From RGIG5472 sp051867635 (GTDB lineage Bacteria > Bacillota > Clostridia > Oscillospirales > Oscillospiraceae), in assembly GCA_051867635.1 (NCBI GenBank), contig JBJDYT010000006.1, forward strand, positions 1-64,000: 64,000 nucleotides of DNA. The letters run 5' to 3'. The translations under genes and the position numbers were made by a program. The notes under the pieces are model-generated. The model made no database searches, was not told the DNA's origin, and was given only the letters and a program-made list of their open reading frames with translations. Of the stretch, positions 57,563-64,000 are shown piece after piece (positions within the stretch are counted from its first letter, which is position 1; every line of letters starts with the position of its first letter).

Positions 57563-58675
57563 ATGGCTTCTGAGAAAAATCCCGCTCCGTCGCCGGAGCG
57601 CCGCTTTCCCCTGCGCTGGAACGACATGATGGTCTCCGTCACCGTCTTCACCGGCGCCATCATCTGCTGCACCGTCCTCAACCAGGCCACGGCCGAGAGC
57701 GCGGACAGCGCCCACGTGCCGCTGATCTTCGTGCTGGCGGTGGCCCTGATCTCCCGCATGACGGACGGCTATTTCTGGGGCGTGCTGTGTTCCCTCATCA
57801 GCGTGTTCTTTGTGAACTACTATTTTACATATCCTTTTCATGCCTTCAACTTCACCCTCTCCGGCTACCCGCTGACCTTCCTCTCCATGCTGGCGGTGTC
57901 CCTCATCATCAGCGCCGCCACCACCCAGATCAAGCGGCAGGAGGCCCTGCGGGCCAAGGCGGAGCAGGAGCTGCTGCGGGCGAACCTGCTTCGGGCGGTC
58001 TCCCACGATATCCGAACGCCCCTGACCTCCATCATCGGCGCCTCCTCCACGCTGCTGGAGCACGGGGAGGCGCTGGACGAGGAGCAGAAGGCCATCCTCC
58101 TGAGCGATATCAACGAGGACGCCCACTGGCTGGTCCGCGTGGTGGAGAACCTGCTGTCCATCACCCGCATCAGCGGGCGCACGGAGATCAGCAAGGAGCC
58201 GGAGCTCATCGAGGACGTCATGGCGGAGACGGTGCTGAAATTCCAGAAGAGCTATCCCGACATCGAGGTGGAGGTGGCGGCGCCCGGGGAGGTGCTGCTG
58301 GTCCCCATGGACGCCATTTTGATCGAGCAGGTCATCTTCAACCTGATGGAGAACTCCGCCCGGCACGGCGGCACCACCACCCGCATCCTGCTCTCCGCGG
58401 AGGAGGTCCGGGGCCGCGCCCTGGTCCGCGTCGCCGACAACGGCCGCGGCATCGCGCCGGAAAAGCTGGAGGCGCTGTGCAGCGGCGACTACGGCCAGCT
58501 CAGCAGCGGCGCGCCCGACGCCAGGCGCAACATGGGCATCGGCCTCTCCGTCTGCCGCACCATCATCCACGTCCACGGGGGCGAGCTGTCCGCCCGGAAC
58601 CTGCCGGAGGGCGGCGCGGAATTCTCATTCACACTACCTTTGGAAGAGGGGGACTCTCATGAAGATCAGAGATAG
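57563..58675 (+). CDS. KdpD-like sensor histidine kinase (DUF4118 membrane domain)
   Basis: The 370-residue kinase corresponds to the C-terminal half of KdpD: a four-helix DUF4118 domain (about 20-125), then HisKA with the H-box RAVSHDIRTPLTSIIGAS (about 151-168), and HATPase with NLMENSARHG, DNGRGIAPEK and GIGLSVC. The large N-terminal KdpD and USP domains that bind nucleotides are missing. The ATG at 57563 follows AGGAGGT. It overlaps the regulator gene by 17 bases. Likely role: control of potassium homeostasis genes elsewhere. Confidence 0.9.
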   Translation: MASEKNPAPSPERRFPLRWNDMMVSVTVFTGAIICCTVLNQATAESADSAHVPLIFVLAVALISRMTDGYFWGVLCSLISVFFVNYYFTYPFHAFNFTLSGYPLTFLSMLAVSLIISAATTQIKRQEALRAKAEQELLRANLLRAVSHDIRTPLTSIIGASSTLLEHGEALDEEQKAILLSDINEDAHWLVRVVENLLSITRISGRTEISKEPELIEDVMAETVLKFQKSYPDIEVEVAAPGEVLLVPMDAILIEQVIFNLMENSARHGGTTTRILLSAEEVRGRALVRVADNGRGIAPEKLEALCSGDYGQLSSGAPDARRNMGIGLSVCRTIIHVHGGELSARNLPEGGAEFSFTLPLEEGDSHEDQR

Positions 58676-59366
58676 GATCCTCATTATCGAGGACGAACAG
58701 AACATCAGCCACTTCATCTCCGCCATCCTCAGCAGCAGCGGCTACGACGCCATCATCGCCCACAGCGGCACGGAAGCCATCAGCATGATCTCCTCCCACT
58801 GTCCGGACCTGATCGTGCTGGACCTGGGCCTGCCGGACATGGATGGGCTGGAGATCCTGAAAAGCGTCCGCTCCTGGTCCTCCCTCCCCATTGTGGTGGT
58901 CTCCGCCCGCACCCATGAAAGCGACAAGGTGGAGGCCCTGGACCTGGGGGCCGACGACTACATCGCCAAGCCCTTCGGCACCTCGGAGCTGCTGGCCCGC
59001 ATCCGGGCCGCCATCCGCCACACCCGCACCACCTCCGCCAACGCCGGCATCGCCCAGACGGGGAAGTTCTCCACCGGGGAGCTGACGGTGGACTACGACC
59101 AGCACACGGTCCTCGTGGGCGGGGAGGACGCGCATCTGACGCTGAACGAGTACCGCATCGTCTCCCTGCTGGCCCGCCACGCGGGGAAGGTGCTGACCTA
59201 CGACTACATCATCCGGGAGCTCTGGGGCCCCAACGCCAAGTGCAACAACCAGATCCTGCGGGTGAACATGGCCAACATCCGCCGCAAGATCGAGAAGAAC
59301 CCCGCCGCCCCCCACTACATCTTCACCAAGGTGGGGGTGGGCTACCGCATGGCGGAGGGCGACTGA
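58659..59366 (+). CDS. KdpE-like response regulator
   Basis: The 235-residue OmpR-family regulator has a receiver domain with ILIIEDEQN, phosphoacceptor LIVLDLGLPDMDG (Asp at about 55), VSARTHESDKVEALDLGADD and the AKPFG lysine. The winged helix ends IFTKVGVGYRMAEGD. QILRVNMANIRRKIE is KdpE-like. Paired with the KdpD-like kinase. The three 11-base direct repeats before the operon are its likely autoregulatory sites. No kdpFABC or ktr gene lies in the window. Confidence 0.92.
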   Translation: MKIRDRILIIEDEQNISHFISAILSSSGYDAIIAHSGTEAISMISSHCPDLIVLDLGLPDMDGLEILKSVRSWSSLPIVVVSARTHESDKVEALDLGADDYIAKPFGTSELLARIRAAIRHTRTTSANAGIAQTGKFSTGELTVDYDQHTVLVGGEDAHLTLNEYRIVSLLARHAGKVLTYDYIIRELWGPNAKCNNQILRVNMANIRRKIEKNPAAPHYIFTKVGVGYRMAEGD

Positions 59367-59401
59367 CGCGCCCGGCGCAGGGCCATGACATAGCGCAGCA
59401 A

Positions 59402-59436
59402 AGACCGCCGCGGCGCTCCGCGGCGGTCTTCCTTTT
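59402..59436. terminator. bidirectional terminator between KdpE-like gene and spoIID
   Basis: AAAGACCGCCGCGG, loop CGCT, CCGCGGCGGTCTT then CCTTTT. Confidence 0.85.
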
Positions 59437-60430
59437 ACCCCGTATACGTCTCCAGCGTCACGCCGGTATAGTACCACTGGAGGATCTCCTGCCAGCTTTT
59501 GCCCTGCTTGGCCAGGGCGTTGGCCCCGTACTGGCTCATGCCCACGCCGTGGCCGTAGCCCTGGGTGGAGAAGGTCAGCAGGCCGTCCGCCGCCGTGACG
59601 CTGAAGCAGGCGGAGCGCAGGCCCAGCGCCCGCCGCAGCTCCACGCCCCGCAGGGTCACGCCCCCCACGGTCAGGGTGCTGACATAGCCCGAGGCGTCCC
59701 GGACGATGTCCTTCACCCAGCCCGACGCGTCCCCGGTGAGCTGCGCCTCGGGCCAGACGGCGAGGATGGCGTTTCGGAACTCCTCCTCCGTGAAGGAGAC
59801 GGTGGTGACGTAGTTCGGCACGTCCTCCGCGCTCTCCGGGCTCTCCACCCGCTGCAGATAGGGGACGGAGGCGCTCCAGGCCGCGGCCGCGTCCTCCGTG
59901 CCGTCGGCGGAGGAGGAGTGAAAGGCCGCCAGGATGGGCTCCCCGCCGTAGAGGATGGCCACGCCGTCCGTCTCCTCCTCCGCCGCGCGGAGCTTCTGCC
60001 AGTTCTCCTCCGCAAGAGCGCCCCAGTTGCTCCGGGCCGTCTCCTCCCGGATGTAGGCCTGGCAGCAGGAGGGCTGGTCGCAGAGGTCCGCCCCGCTCTC
60101 ATGCTTGCCGCTGGAGCCGTGGGCCAGCTGATAGAGGGTATAGGTGCGGGCGGCCACGGTCTGGGCCTTCAGGGCCTCCGGCTCGAAGCCGGCGGGCATC
60201 TCCGCCGCCACCACCCCCACCAGGTAGTCGTCCAGGCGCAGCTCCTCCACTTCCCCGTCGATCTCCACCCGCAGCGTCCGCGCCCCGTCGACGGACGCCG
60301 CCGGCCCCTCCTGCTCCCCCACCGGCCCCTCCTCGTCCTCCACCGCGGCGGCGGCCGGGAACCAGAGCAGGGGCAGCAGAAACAGCAGCACCCCCAGCAC
60401 CGCCGTGAGTCCCACGCTTTGCTTCAGCAT
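59435..60430 (-). CDS. spoIID: stage II sporulation protein D (SpoIID)
   Basis: Lytic transglycosylase of the engulfment machinery that thins septal peptidoglycan with SpoIIP and SpoIIM. The 331-residue protein has an N-terminal membrane helix (about 7-29) and the SpoIID domain: YLVGVVAAEMPAGFEPEALK with the catalytic glutamate (about 78), KAQTVAARTYTLYQ, the CDQPSCCQAY zinc segment, AAFHSSSADGTE, and GYGHGVGMSQYGANALA near the C-terminus. A sigma-E-like promoter precedes it. Confidence 0.95.
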   Translation of the reverse strand: MLKQSVGLTAVLGVLLFLLPLLWFPAAAAVEDEEGPVGEQEGPAASVDGARTLRVEIDGEVEELRLDDYLVGVVAAEMPAGFEPEALKAQTVAARTYTLYQLAHGSSGKHESGADLCDQPSCCQAYIREETARSNWGALAEENWQKLRAAEEETDGVAILYGGEPILAAFHSSSADGTEDAAAAWSASVPYLQRVESPESAEDVPNYVTTVSFTEEEFRNAILAVWPEAQLTGDASGWVKDIVRDASGYVSTLTVGGVTLRGVELRRALGLRSACFSVTAADGLLTFSTQGYGHGVGMSQYGANALAKQGKSWQEILQWYYTGVTLETYTG

Positions 60431-60463
60431 CTTGTCCCTCCTTTTCTTTCGTTTTGTCCCTCC

Positions 60464-60491
60464 AGCCTATGCCCGCGGGGCTGGAAATATG
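60464..60491 (-). promoter_or_regulatory. sigma-E-like promoter of spoIID
   Basis: Read leftward: CATATT (60491-60486), 14 bases, CATAGGCT (60471-60464). Same arrangement as before the spoVB-type gene. spoIID is sigma-E dependent in Bacillus. Confidence 0.6.
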
Positions 60492-60567
60492 TGTTTCTTC
60501 TCGTGGACAACGGTCCTTTTGCGTGCTATGATAGGGGGCAGAAAAAATCGTCCGAGGAGGCGAACGT

Positions 60568-61560
60568 ATGGCAAGACGCATCCTGCTCTCCCTCACCGCG
60601 GCCGCGGCAAGCGCCGGGGCCTACTGGCTGCGCCTGCAGCAGCTCCTCACCGCTTTCGAGCCGGAGACCGGCCTGCCCCTGCCGGCAAGCCGCTGGAGCT
60701 GCTACCTCTGGGGCCTGCTGGGGGCGCTGCTGCTGCTCTCCTTCCTGCTTCTGCTGCCGGAGAAGGGCGCGCCGCGCCTGTTCGGCGGCCGCCGCGTCCT
60801 GTTCGGCACGGTGCTGCAAAGCGCGGGCGCGCTGCTCCTGGCCGCCGGCGCCGCCTGGCAGCTTTACCTGCAGTATCCCGCCCTCAAATCGGCGGAGGCG
60901 CTGCTGGCGGCGCTGCTGCTGCTCTCCGCCCTGGCCCTCTTCGCCGGCGTCGCCGGCTGTCTCGGCCGGGAGGGGACGGGGCCGCTGCTCCTGCTGCCCA
61001 TGTGCTGCGCCGTGCTGCAGCTGCTGGCGGCCTACCGCAGCTCCGCGGCGGAGCCCACCATGCTTTACTACGACATGCGCATCCTGGCTTTCGCCGCCGC
61101 GGCCGTGGCCGCCATGGGGCTCTGCGGCCTCGCCTTCGGCGCGGGGGGACGGCGCGTGTTCCTGCTCTCCGCCGCCATGACCCCGGCGCTCTGCGCCGCC
61201 GCCCTGGCGGACGGCGTCTCCATGCCCCGGGCCCTGGGGCTCATGGGCTGCGCCCTGGCGGCCTACGGCTTCTTCCTGGCCGTCCTCTTCGGCCTTCCTG
61301 TGGAGAAGCGCCCCGCCTACGAGCTGGTGGAGGACCCCTTCTCCACAGGCCCCGTCCCGGTGCGGCCCTCCGCCCCGGAGCCGGCTCCCCCCGCCTTCAC
61401 GCCGGAGCCGGAGGAGGAAACCCCCGCACCGTGGCCCGCCCCCACGCCGGAACCCCCCGCCCCGGCGCCGGCGCCTCCCGCCCCGGCGGAGGACGATTTC
61501 GACCTGGCCCGGGTGGACCGCCTGCTGGAGGAGCTGGAGCGGGAAAAACGCCAGAAATAA
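60568..61560 (+). CDS. hypothetical membrane protein with proline-rich C-terminal tail
   Basis: The 330-residue protein has about seven hydrophobic helices in the first 255 residues and then a cytoplasmic Pro/Glu/Ala-rich region (about 265-310; repeats of PAP, PEP and PPAP). It ends in a short charged helix FDLARVDRLLEELEREKRQK. GAGGAGGCG precedes the ATG. The tail looks like a flexible tether. Divergent from spoIID, with its own terminator. No family recognised. Confidence 0.75.
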   Translation: MARRILLSLTAAAASAGAYWLRLQQLLTAFEPETGLPLPASRWSCYLWGLLGALLLLSFLLLLPEKGAPRLFGGRRVLFGTVLQSAGALLLAAGAAWQLYLQYPALKSAEALLAALLLLSALALFAGVAGCLGREGTGPLLLLPMCCAVLQLLAAYRSSAAEPTMLYYDMRILAFAAAAVAAMGLCGLAFGAGGRRVFLLSAAMTPALCAAALADGVSMPRALGLMGCALAAYGFFLAVLFGLPVEKRPAYELVEDPFSTGPVPVRPSAPEPAPPAFTPEPEEETPAPWPAPTPEPPAPAPAPPAPAEDDFDLARVDRLLEELEREKRQK

Positions 61561-61563
61561 GAG

Positions 61564-61600
61564 AAGGGAGCGAAAGCCGCCGCTTTCGCTCCCTCTTTTT
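61564..61600 (+). terminator. terminator of the hypothetical membrane protein gene
   Basis: AGGGAGCGAAAGC, loop CGC, CGCTTTCGCTCCCT and five Ts. A second small hairpin, AAGCCGGT-CCTTCG-ACCGGCCTT, follows at about 61617-61639. The AT-rich 130 bases from there to tadA show no gene or clear signal. Confidence 0.85.
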
Positions 61601-61778
61601 CCCCAAAGACGCAGAAAAGCCGGTCCTTCGACCGGCCTTTCCACTATGTTTTGGAAGATTGATGAAAAGAAGTTATTGTCTCTTGCAAGAATGATGATAC
61701 AGGACGCTTGTTAAAAAACAACGGGGCAGTTATTACAAAAGTATTAAATCTTCGCCACTTTTTTGCGATCTCTTCCGC

Positions 61779-62225
61779 TCAGGTCCGGAGCGCGGCGAAA
61801 AAGTCCCCCAGCAGCGCCCGGCACTCCTCCTCCAGCACGCCGCCCACCAGGGCCGGCGCATGGGGGAAGTCCTCCATAAACAGGTTCAGCACGCCCCCGC
61901 AGGCCCCCATGGCCCGGTCCCGGGCGCCGTAAAAGACCCGGGCGATGCGGGCGTTCAGAATGGCCCCGGCGCACATGGGGCAGGGCTCCAGCGTCACATA
62001 GAGGCTGGCCCCCTCCAGCCGCCAGCTCCCGAGCCTGGCGTTGGCGTCGGCGATGGCCTCCATCTCCGCGTGGGAGGCGGCGGACCGCTTCTCCTCCCGC
62101 CGGTTGCGGCCCCGGCCCACGATCTCGCCGTCCAGCACGATGACGCAGCCCACGGGGACCTCCCCCGCCGCGGCGGCCTCCCGGGCCAGGGAAAGCGCCT
62201 GCGCCATATAGAACTCGTGGTCCAT
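61779..62225 (-). CDS. tadA: tRNA adenosine(34) deaminase TadA
   Basis: Zinc deaminase converting A34 to inosine in tRNA-Arg(ACG). The 148-residue product has the motif HAEMEAI (about 52-58) with catalytic Glu and first zinc ligand, and PCPMCAGAI (about 81-89) with the two zinc cysteines. VPVGCVIV and ARIARVFYGARD are family features. In Bacillus subtilis it sits just before scr-dnaX; here it is 26 kb away, beside yaaL-bofA of the same ancestral cluster. Confidence 0.95.
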   Translation of the reverse strand: MDHEFYMAQALSLAREAAAAGEVPVGCVIVLDGEIVGRGRNRREEKRSAASHAEMEAIADANARLGSWRLEGASLYVTLEPCPMCAGAILNARIARVFYGARDRAMGACGGVLNLFMEDFPHAPALVGGVLEEECRALLGDFFAALRT

Positions 62226-62271
62226 GTCCCGTCCTCCCTCACATTTTTCCCGCGGCGGGTTTATCCGGCGG

Positions 62272-62298
62272 CATATTTGTCCAGAATTTCCGTAAAAT
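62272..62298 (+). promoter_or_regulatory. sigma-E-like promoter of yaaL-bofA
   Basis: CATATT (62272-62277), 13 bases, CGTAAAAT (62291-62298), six of eight bases matching the CATACAAT -10. It is 39 bases before the start of the DUF2508 gene. Confidence 0.5.
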
Positions 62299-62336
62299 AA
62301 CAGTGAGGCATCGCCTCAAGGAACGGAGGAAACGCC

Positions 62337-62591
62337 ATGGCCCGCAAGTCAAACCCGCCCACGGAGCTGCAGCTGCTGAAGGAAGAGCTGCGCCGGACCC
62401 AGCAGGAGCTGGCCCTTGCCTACCAGCGCTTCAACGAAGCCGCCGAGCCGGAGCTGGTGGAATCCTGCATCTATGAGATCAAGGCCATCAACGCCCGCTT
62501 CGGCTATCTCTACCGCGCCATCAAGGCCCAAAGCGGAGAGGACATGGCCGCCGCGGCAGGCCCGACAGGGGGTGTGCGCACATGGGTGTGA
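62337..62591 (+). CDS. DUF2508 family protein (YaaL-like)
   Basis: The 84-residue protein is mostly helical: LQLLKEELRRTQQELALAYQ, then FNEAAEPELVESCIYEIKAI and RFGYLYRAIK, the typical DUF2508 pattern of sporulating Firmicutes. It overlaps bofA by 10 bases, the same pairing (yaaL-bofA) as in Bacillus subtilis. Function unknown, sporulation-linked by context. GGAACGGAGG lies before the ATG. Confidence 0.85.
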   Translation: MARKSNPPTELQLLKEELRRTQQELALAYQRFNEAAEPELVESCIYEIKAINARFGYLYRAIKAQSGEDMAAAAGPTGGVRTWV

Positions 62592-62845
62592 GCCGCGCCG
62601 CCGTGCTGGTGGTGCTGGGGCTCATCCTGGCGGCGGTGCTGCTGCGCATCTTCGCGAAGCCCCTGCACCTGGCGCTGAAGCTGCTGCTGAACACGCTGCT
62701 GGGCTTCCTGGCCCTGTTCCTCTTCAGCCTGCTGGAGCCGCTGCTGGGGGTAAGCCTGGGGCTGAACCTTTTCAACGCCGTGGTCATCGGCATACTGGGC
62801 CTCCCGGGCTTTTTGCTGCTGCTGTTGCTGCAGTGGATCCTGTAG
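62582..62845 (+). CDS. bofA: pro-sigma-K processing inhibitor BofA
   Basis: The 87-residue integral membrane protein is almost wholly hydrophobic with two to three helices and LLLNTLLGFLALFLFS followed by GVSLGLNLFNAVVIGILGLP, the BofA family core. In Bacillus BofA holds the SpoIVFB protease inactive in the mother-cell membrane until a forespore signal arrives. Coupled to the DUF2508 gene, behind AGGGGG. Supports an endospore-forming host. Confidence 0.9.
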   Translation: MGVSRAAVLVVLGLILAAVLLRIFAKPLHLALKLLLNTLLGFLALFLFSLLEPLLGVSLGLNLFNAVVIGILGLPGFLLLLLLQWIL

Positions 62846-62881
62846 CGCCCCCCGTTTTTTCCTACATAGCCCCGCCCGGCT

Positions 62882-62918
62882 GCCGTCCCTCCGCGGGCGG
62901 CGGCCGTTTTTTCAGCCG
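62882..62918 (+). terminator. terminator of yaaL-bofA
   Basis: GCCGTCC pairs with GGGCGGC (one GU), followed by GGCCG and six Ts. Confidence 0.6.
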
Positions 62919-62927
62919 CCGCGGCGC

Positions 62928-63653
62928 TCAGCGCTGCGGCGTCTCCGTGTCCCAGCCGTACAGCGGATAGCGGCGGATGGCCCCGAAGAGCTTCTTCCGC
63001 AGCCCCGGATAGTCCTTCTCCAGCGTCCGCAGCAGCTGCTTGACCTCCTCCCGGCGGGTGCCCCCGTCCGCGGGACAGGTGTTGCGCACCACCGGCAGGC
63101 CCAGCCGCTCCGCCGCGCTGCGGACCTCCCGCTCCTCCACGTACAGCAGCGGGCGGATCTGGGTGATGTCCGTGCGGTCCAGGTACGTCACGGGCTGGAA
63201 GCAGCCGATGCGCCCCTCGAAAAAGAGGTTCATCAGCAGCGTCTCCACCGCGTCGTCAAAATGATGCCCCAGGGCGATCTTCCGTATGCCCTGCTCCCTC
63301 AGCGCCGTGTGCAGCGCCCCCCGGCGGAACTTGGCGCAGAGCGAGCAGGGGTTTTTCTCCTGCCGGGCCTGGAACACCACCTCGTACACCGGCGCCTGCA
63401 CGCGAGTGTACGGCACCTCCAGCTGCTCGCACAGCGCCGCCACCGGGGAGAAATCCATGCCGGGGAAGCCCATCTCCAGCGTGATGGCGGACAGCGTGAA
63501 GGGGACGGGATAGAACTCCCGCAGCCGCGCCAGGGCGGCCAGGGTCAGCAGCGAGTCCTTCCCCCCGCTGACGCCCACCGCCACGCGGTCCCCCGGCTCG
63601 ATCATATGGTAGTCCTCCACGCAGCGGCGGACCAGGCCCAGAATATGCTGCAT
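62928..63653 (-). CDS. TtcA-like tRNA thiolation enzyme (ATP pyrophosphatase family)
   Basis: The 241-residue protein has the PP-loop VAVGVSGGKDSLLTL (about 26-40), the iron-sulfur cysteines in NPCSLCAKFRRGAL (about 103-116), the ALGHHFDDAVETLLMNL motif and a conserved late cysteine in RNTCPADGG. TtcA makes 2-thiocytidine at tRNA position 32; Firmicutes paralogues may thiolate other sites. The ATG at 63653 follows AAAGGAG; a longer frame to 63689 adds a non-conserved tail. Confidence 0.9.
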   Translation of the reverse strand: MQHILGLVRRCVEDYHMIEPGDRVAVGVSGGKDSLLTLAALARLREFYPVPFTLSAITLEMGFPGMDFSPVAALCEQLEVPYTRVQAPVYEVVFQARQEKNPCSLCAKFRRGALHTALREQGIRKIALGHHFDDAVETLLMNLFFEGRIGCFQPVTYLDRTDITQIRPLLYVEEREVRSAAERLGLPVVRNTCPADGGTRREEVKQLLRTLEKDYPGLRKKLFGAIRRYPLYGWDTETPQR

Positions 63654-63768
63654 AGCGCGCTCCTTTCTCCCGGGAAGGCGAATTTTCATTTGCGTTTTCA
63701 GAAAAACGGAGCTACAGCGAGAAAACGGGAGATTTTCCGAGATGTTTCAGCCGTAAATCAAAACGAAG

Positions 63769-63798
63769 TTGACAAACGGGAACGCTCCGTGGTATAAA
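63769..63798 (+). promoter_or_regulatory. promoter of the rplM operon
   Basis: Perfect TTGACA (63769-63774), 18 bases, TATAAA (63793-63798). Confidence 0.85.
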
Positions 63799-63806
63799 TA
63801 TATTCG

Positions 63807-63864
63807 CTGTCCCGATTTTATCAAGGGACGCCTTCTTTGTAAAGCAAGACATTTTAAAATAAAA
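63807..63864 (+). promoter_or_regulatory. L13 ribosomal protein leader
   Basis: GTCCC-ATTTTATC-type loop-GGGAC (63808-63829), followed by CTTCTTTG-TAAAGCAAG pairing, lies between the promoter and the rplM ribosome site. Its position and two-helix shape match the L13 leader of Firmicutes, in which L13 represses its own message. No terminator is seen, suggesting translational control. Confidence 0.6.
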
Positions 63865-63879
63865 ACGGAGGAATCAACC

Positions 63880-64000
63880 ATGTCCACTTTCATGGCGAAC
63901 AAGGCCAACATCGAGCGTAAGTGGTACGTCATCGACGCGGCGGGCAAGCCCCTCGGCAAGACCGCTGTCGCCGCCGCGGACCTGCTGCGCGGCAAGCTCA
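63880..64000 (+). CDS. rplM: 50S ribosomal protein L13, N-terminal part
   Basis: The first 40 residues are present before the right edge: STFMANKANIERKWYVIDAA then GKPLGKTAVAAADLLRGKL, the L13 signature. ACGGAGGA lies 8 bases before the ATG. L13 binds 23S rRNA early in 50S assembly; rpsI (S9) normally follows. Confidence 0.96.
   Translation, partial: MSTFMANKANIERKWYVIDAAGKPLGKTAVAAADLLRGKL

Noticed and set aside
61640..61778. AT-rich stretch before tadA as a possible gene or RNA
   Set aside because: No convincing ORF, promoter-terminator pair or stable fold; probably the 3' flank of tadA.
1..64000. CRISPR arrays, insertion sequences, prophage or integrase genes
   Set aside because: No direct-repeat/spacer arrays and no transposase, integrase or phage structural motifs were seen.

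Overview
The window reads as chromosome of a GC-rich, anaerobic, spore-forming member of the Clostridia, most likely a gut Oscillospiraceae-type organism (inference; no marker gene here fixes the genus). Support comes from spore genes (spoIID, a SpoVB-type flippase, bofA) with sigma-E-like promoters, T-box leaders for an ilvA and a trpB2, a TM1266-type regulator of the FeFe-hydrogenase system, an Mg2+ M-box before mgtE, Firmicutes-style promoters and ribosome binding sites, and many lipoproteins. High GC creates long antisense shadow ORFs throughout; they are omitted.

Layout. 0-3 kb: end of an rlmB-type methyltransferase gene, ftsH, tRNA-Leu(UAG). 3-4.5 kb: a lower-GC XRE/aminoglycoside-phosphotransferase-like fusion gene broken by two opposite homopolymer indels. 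4.6-10.5 kb: TetR regulator, lipoprotein, then a complete Bce-type module (response regulator, kinase, ABC ATPase, FtsX permease). 10.5-14.8 kb: DHHW/MBOAT polysaccharide acylation pair, DUF4358 lipoprotein, LysR regulator. 15-20.5 kb: DMT exporter, hairpin-cluster repeat, ABC importer operon headed by a TM1266-type gene and an unassigned terminator-ending leader, then T-box-controlled ilvA. 20.9-28.3 kb: spoVB-like gene, then malQ, two sugar permeases, a sugar-binding lipoprotein and a LacI regulator. 28.5-34.7 kb: gap, Trp T-box and trpB2, FUSC membrane protein, pepT, AEC transporter. 34.8-37.9 kb: small membrane protein with an apparent frameshift, SRP RNA, dnaX, ebfC and a candidate small RNA. 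38.8-41 kb: apbE, NusG-II protein, Gx transporter and a zinc ribbon. 41-54 kb: a nearly uninterrupted minus-strand block with mreB, comF, recD2, uvrA, ybaK, uvrB and radC. 54-64 kb: SodC-like protein, M-box and mgtE, DUF1540, split TauE/SafE pair, KdpDE-like two-component system, spoIID, tadA, yaaL-bofA, a TtcA-like enzyme and the start of rplM with its leader.

The window is mainly core metabolism and maintenance. The most unusual structure is a set of hairpin-rich intergenic segments (16.1, 41.0 and 50.9 kb). The first two share a ~75-base core. At each locus the segment is flanked by two versions of the local gene-end sequence: terminator hairpins at the first two, and an 82-base copy of the uvrB 3' end at the third. 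Other points of interest are the unassigned leader before the TM1266-ABC operon, three evenly spaced repeats before the KdpDE-like system, three sigma-E-like promoters, and three genes or gene junctions that read as intact after correcting one base in a homopolymer.
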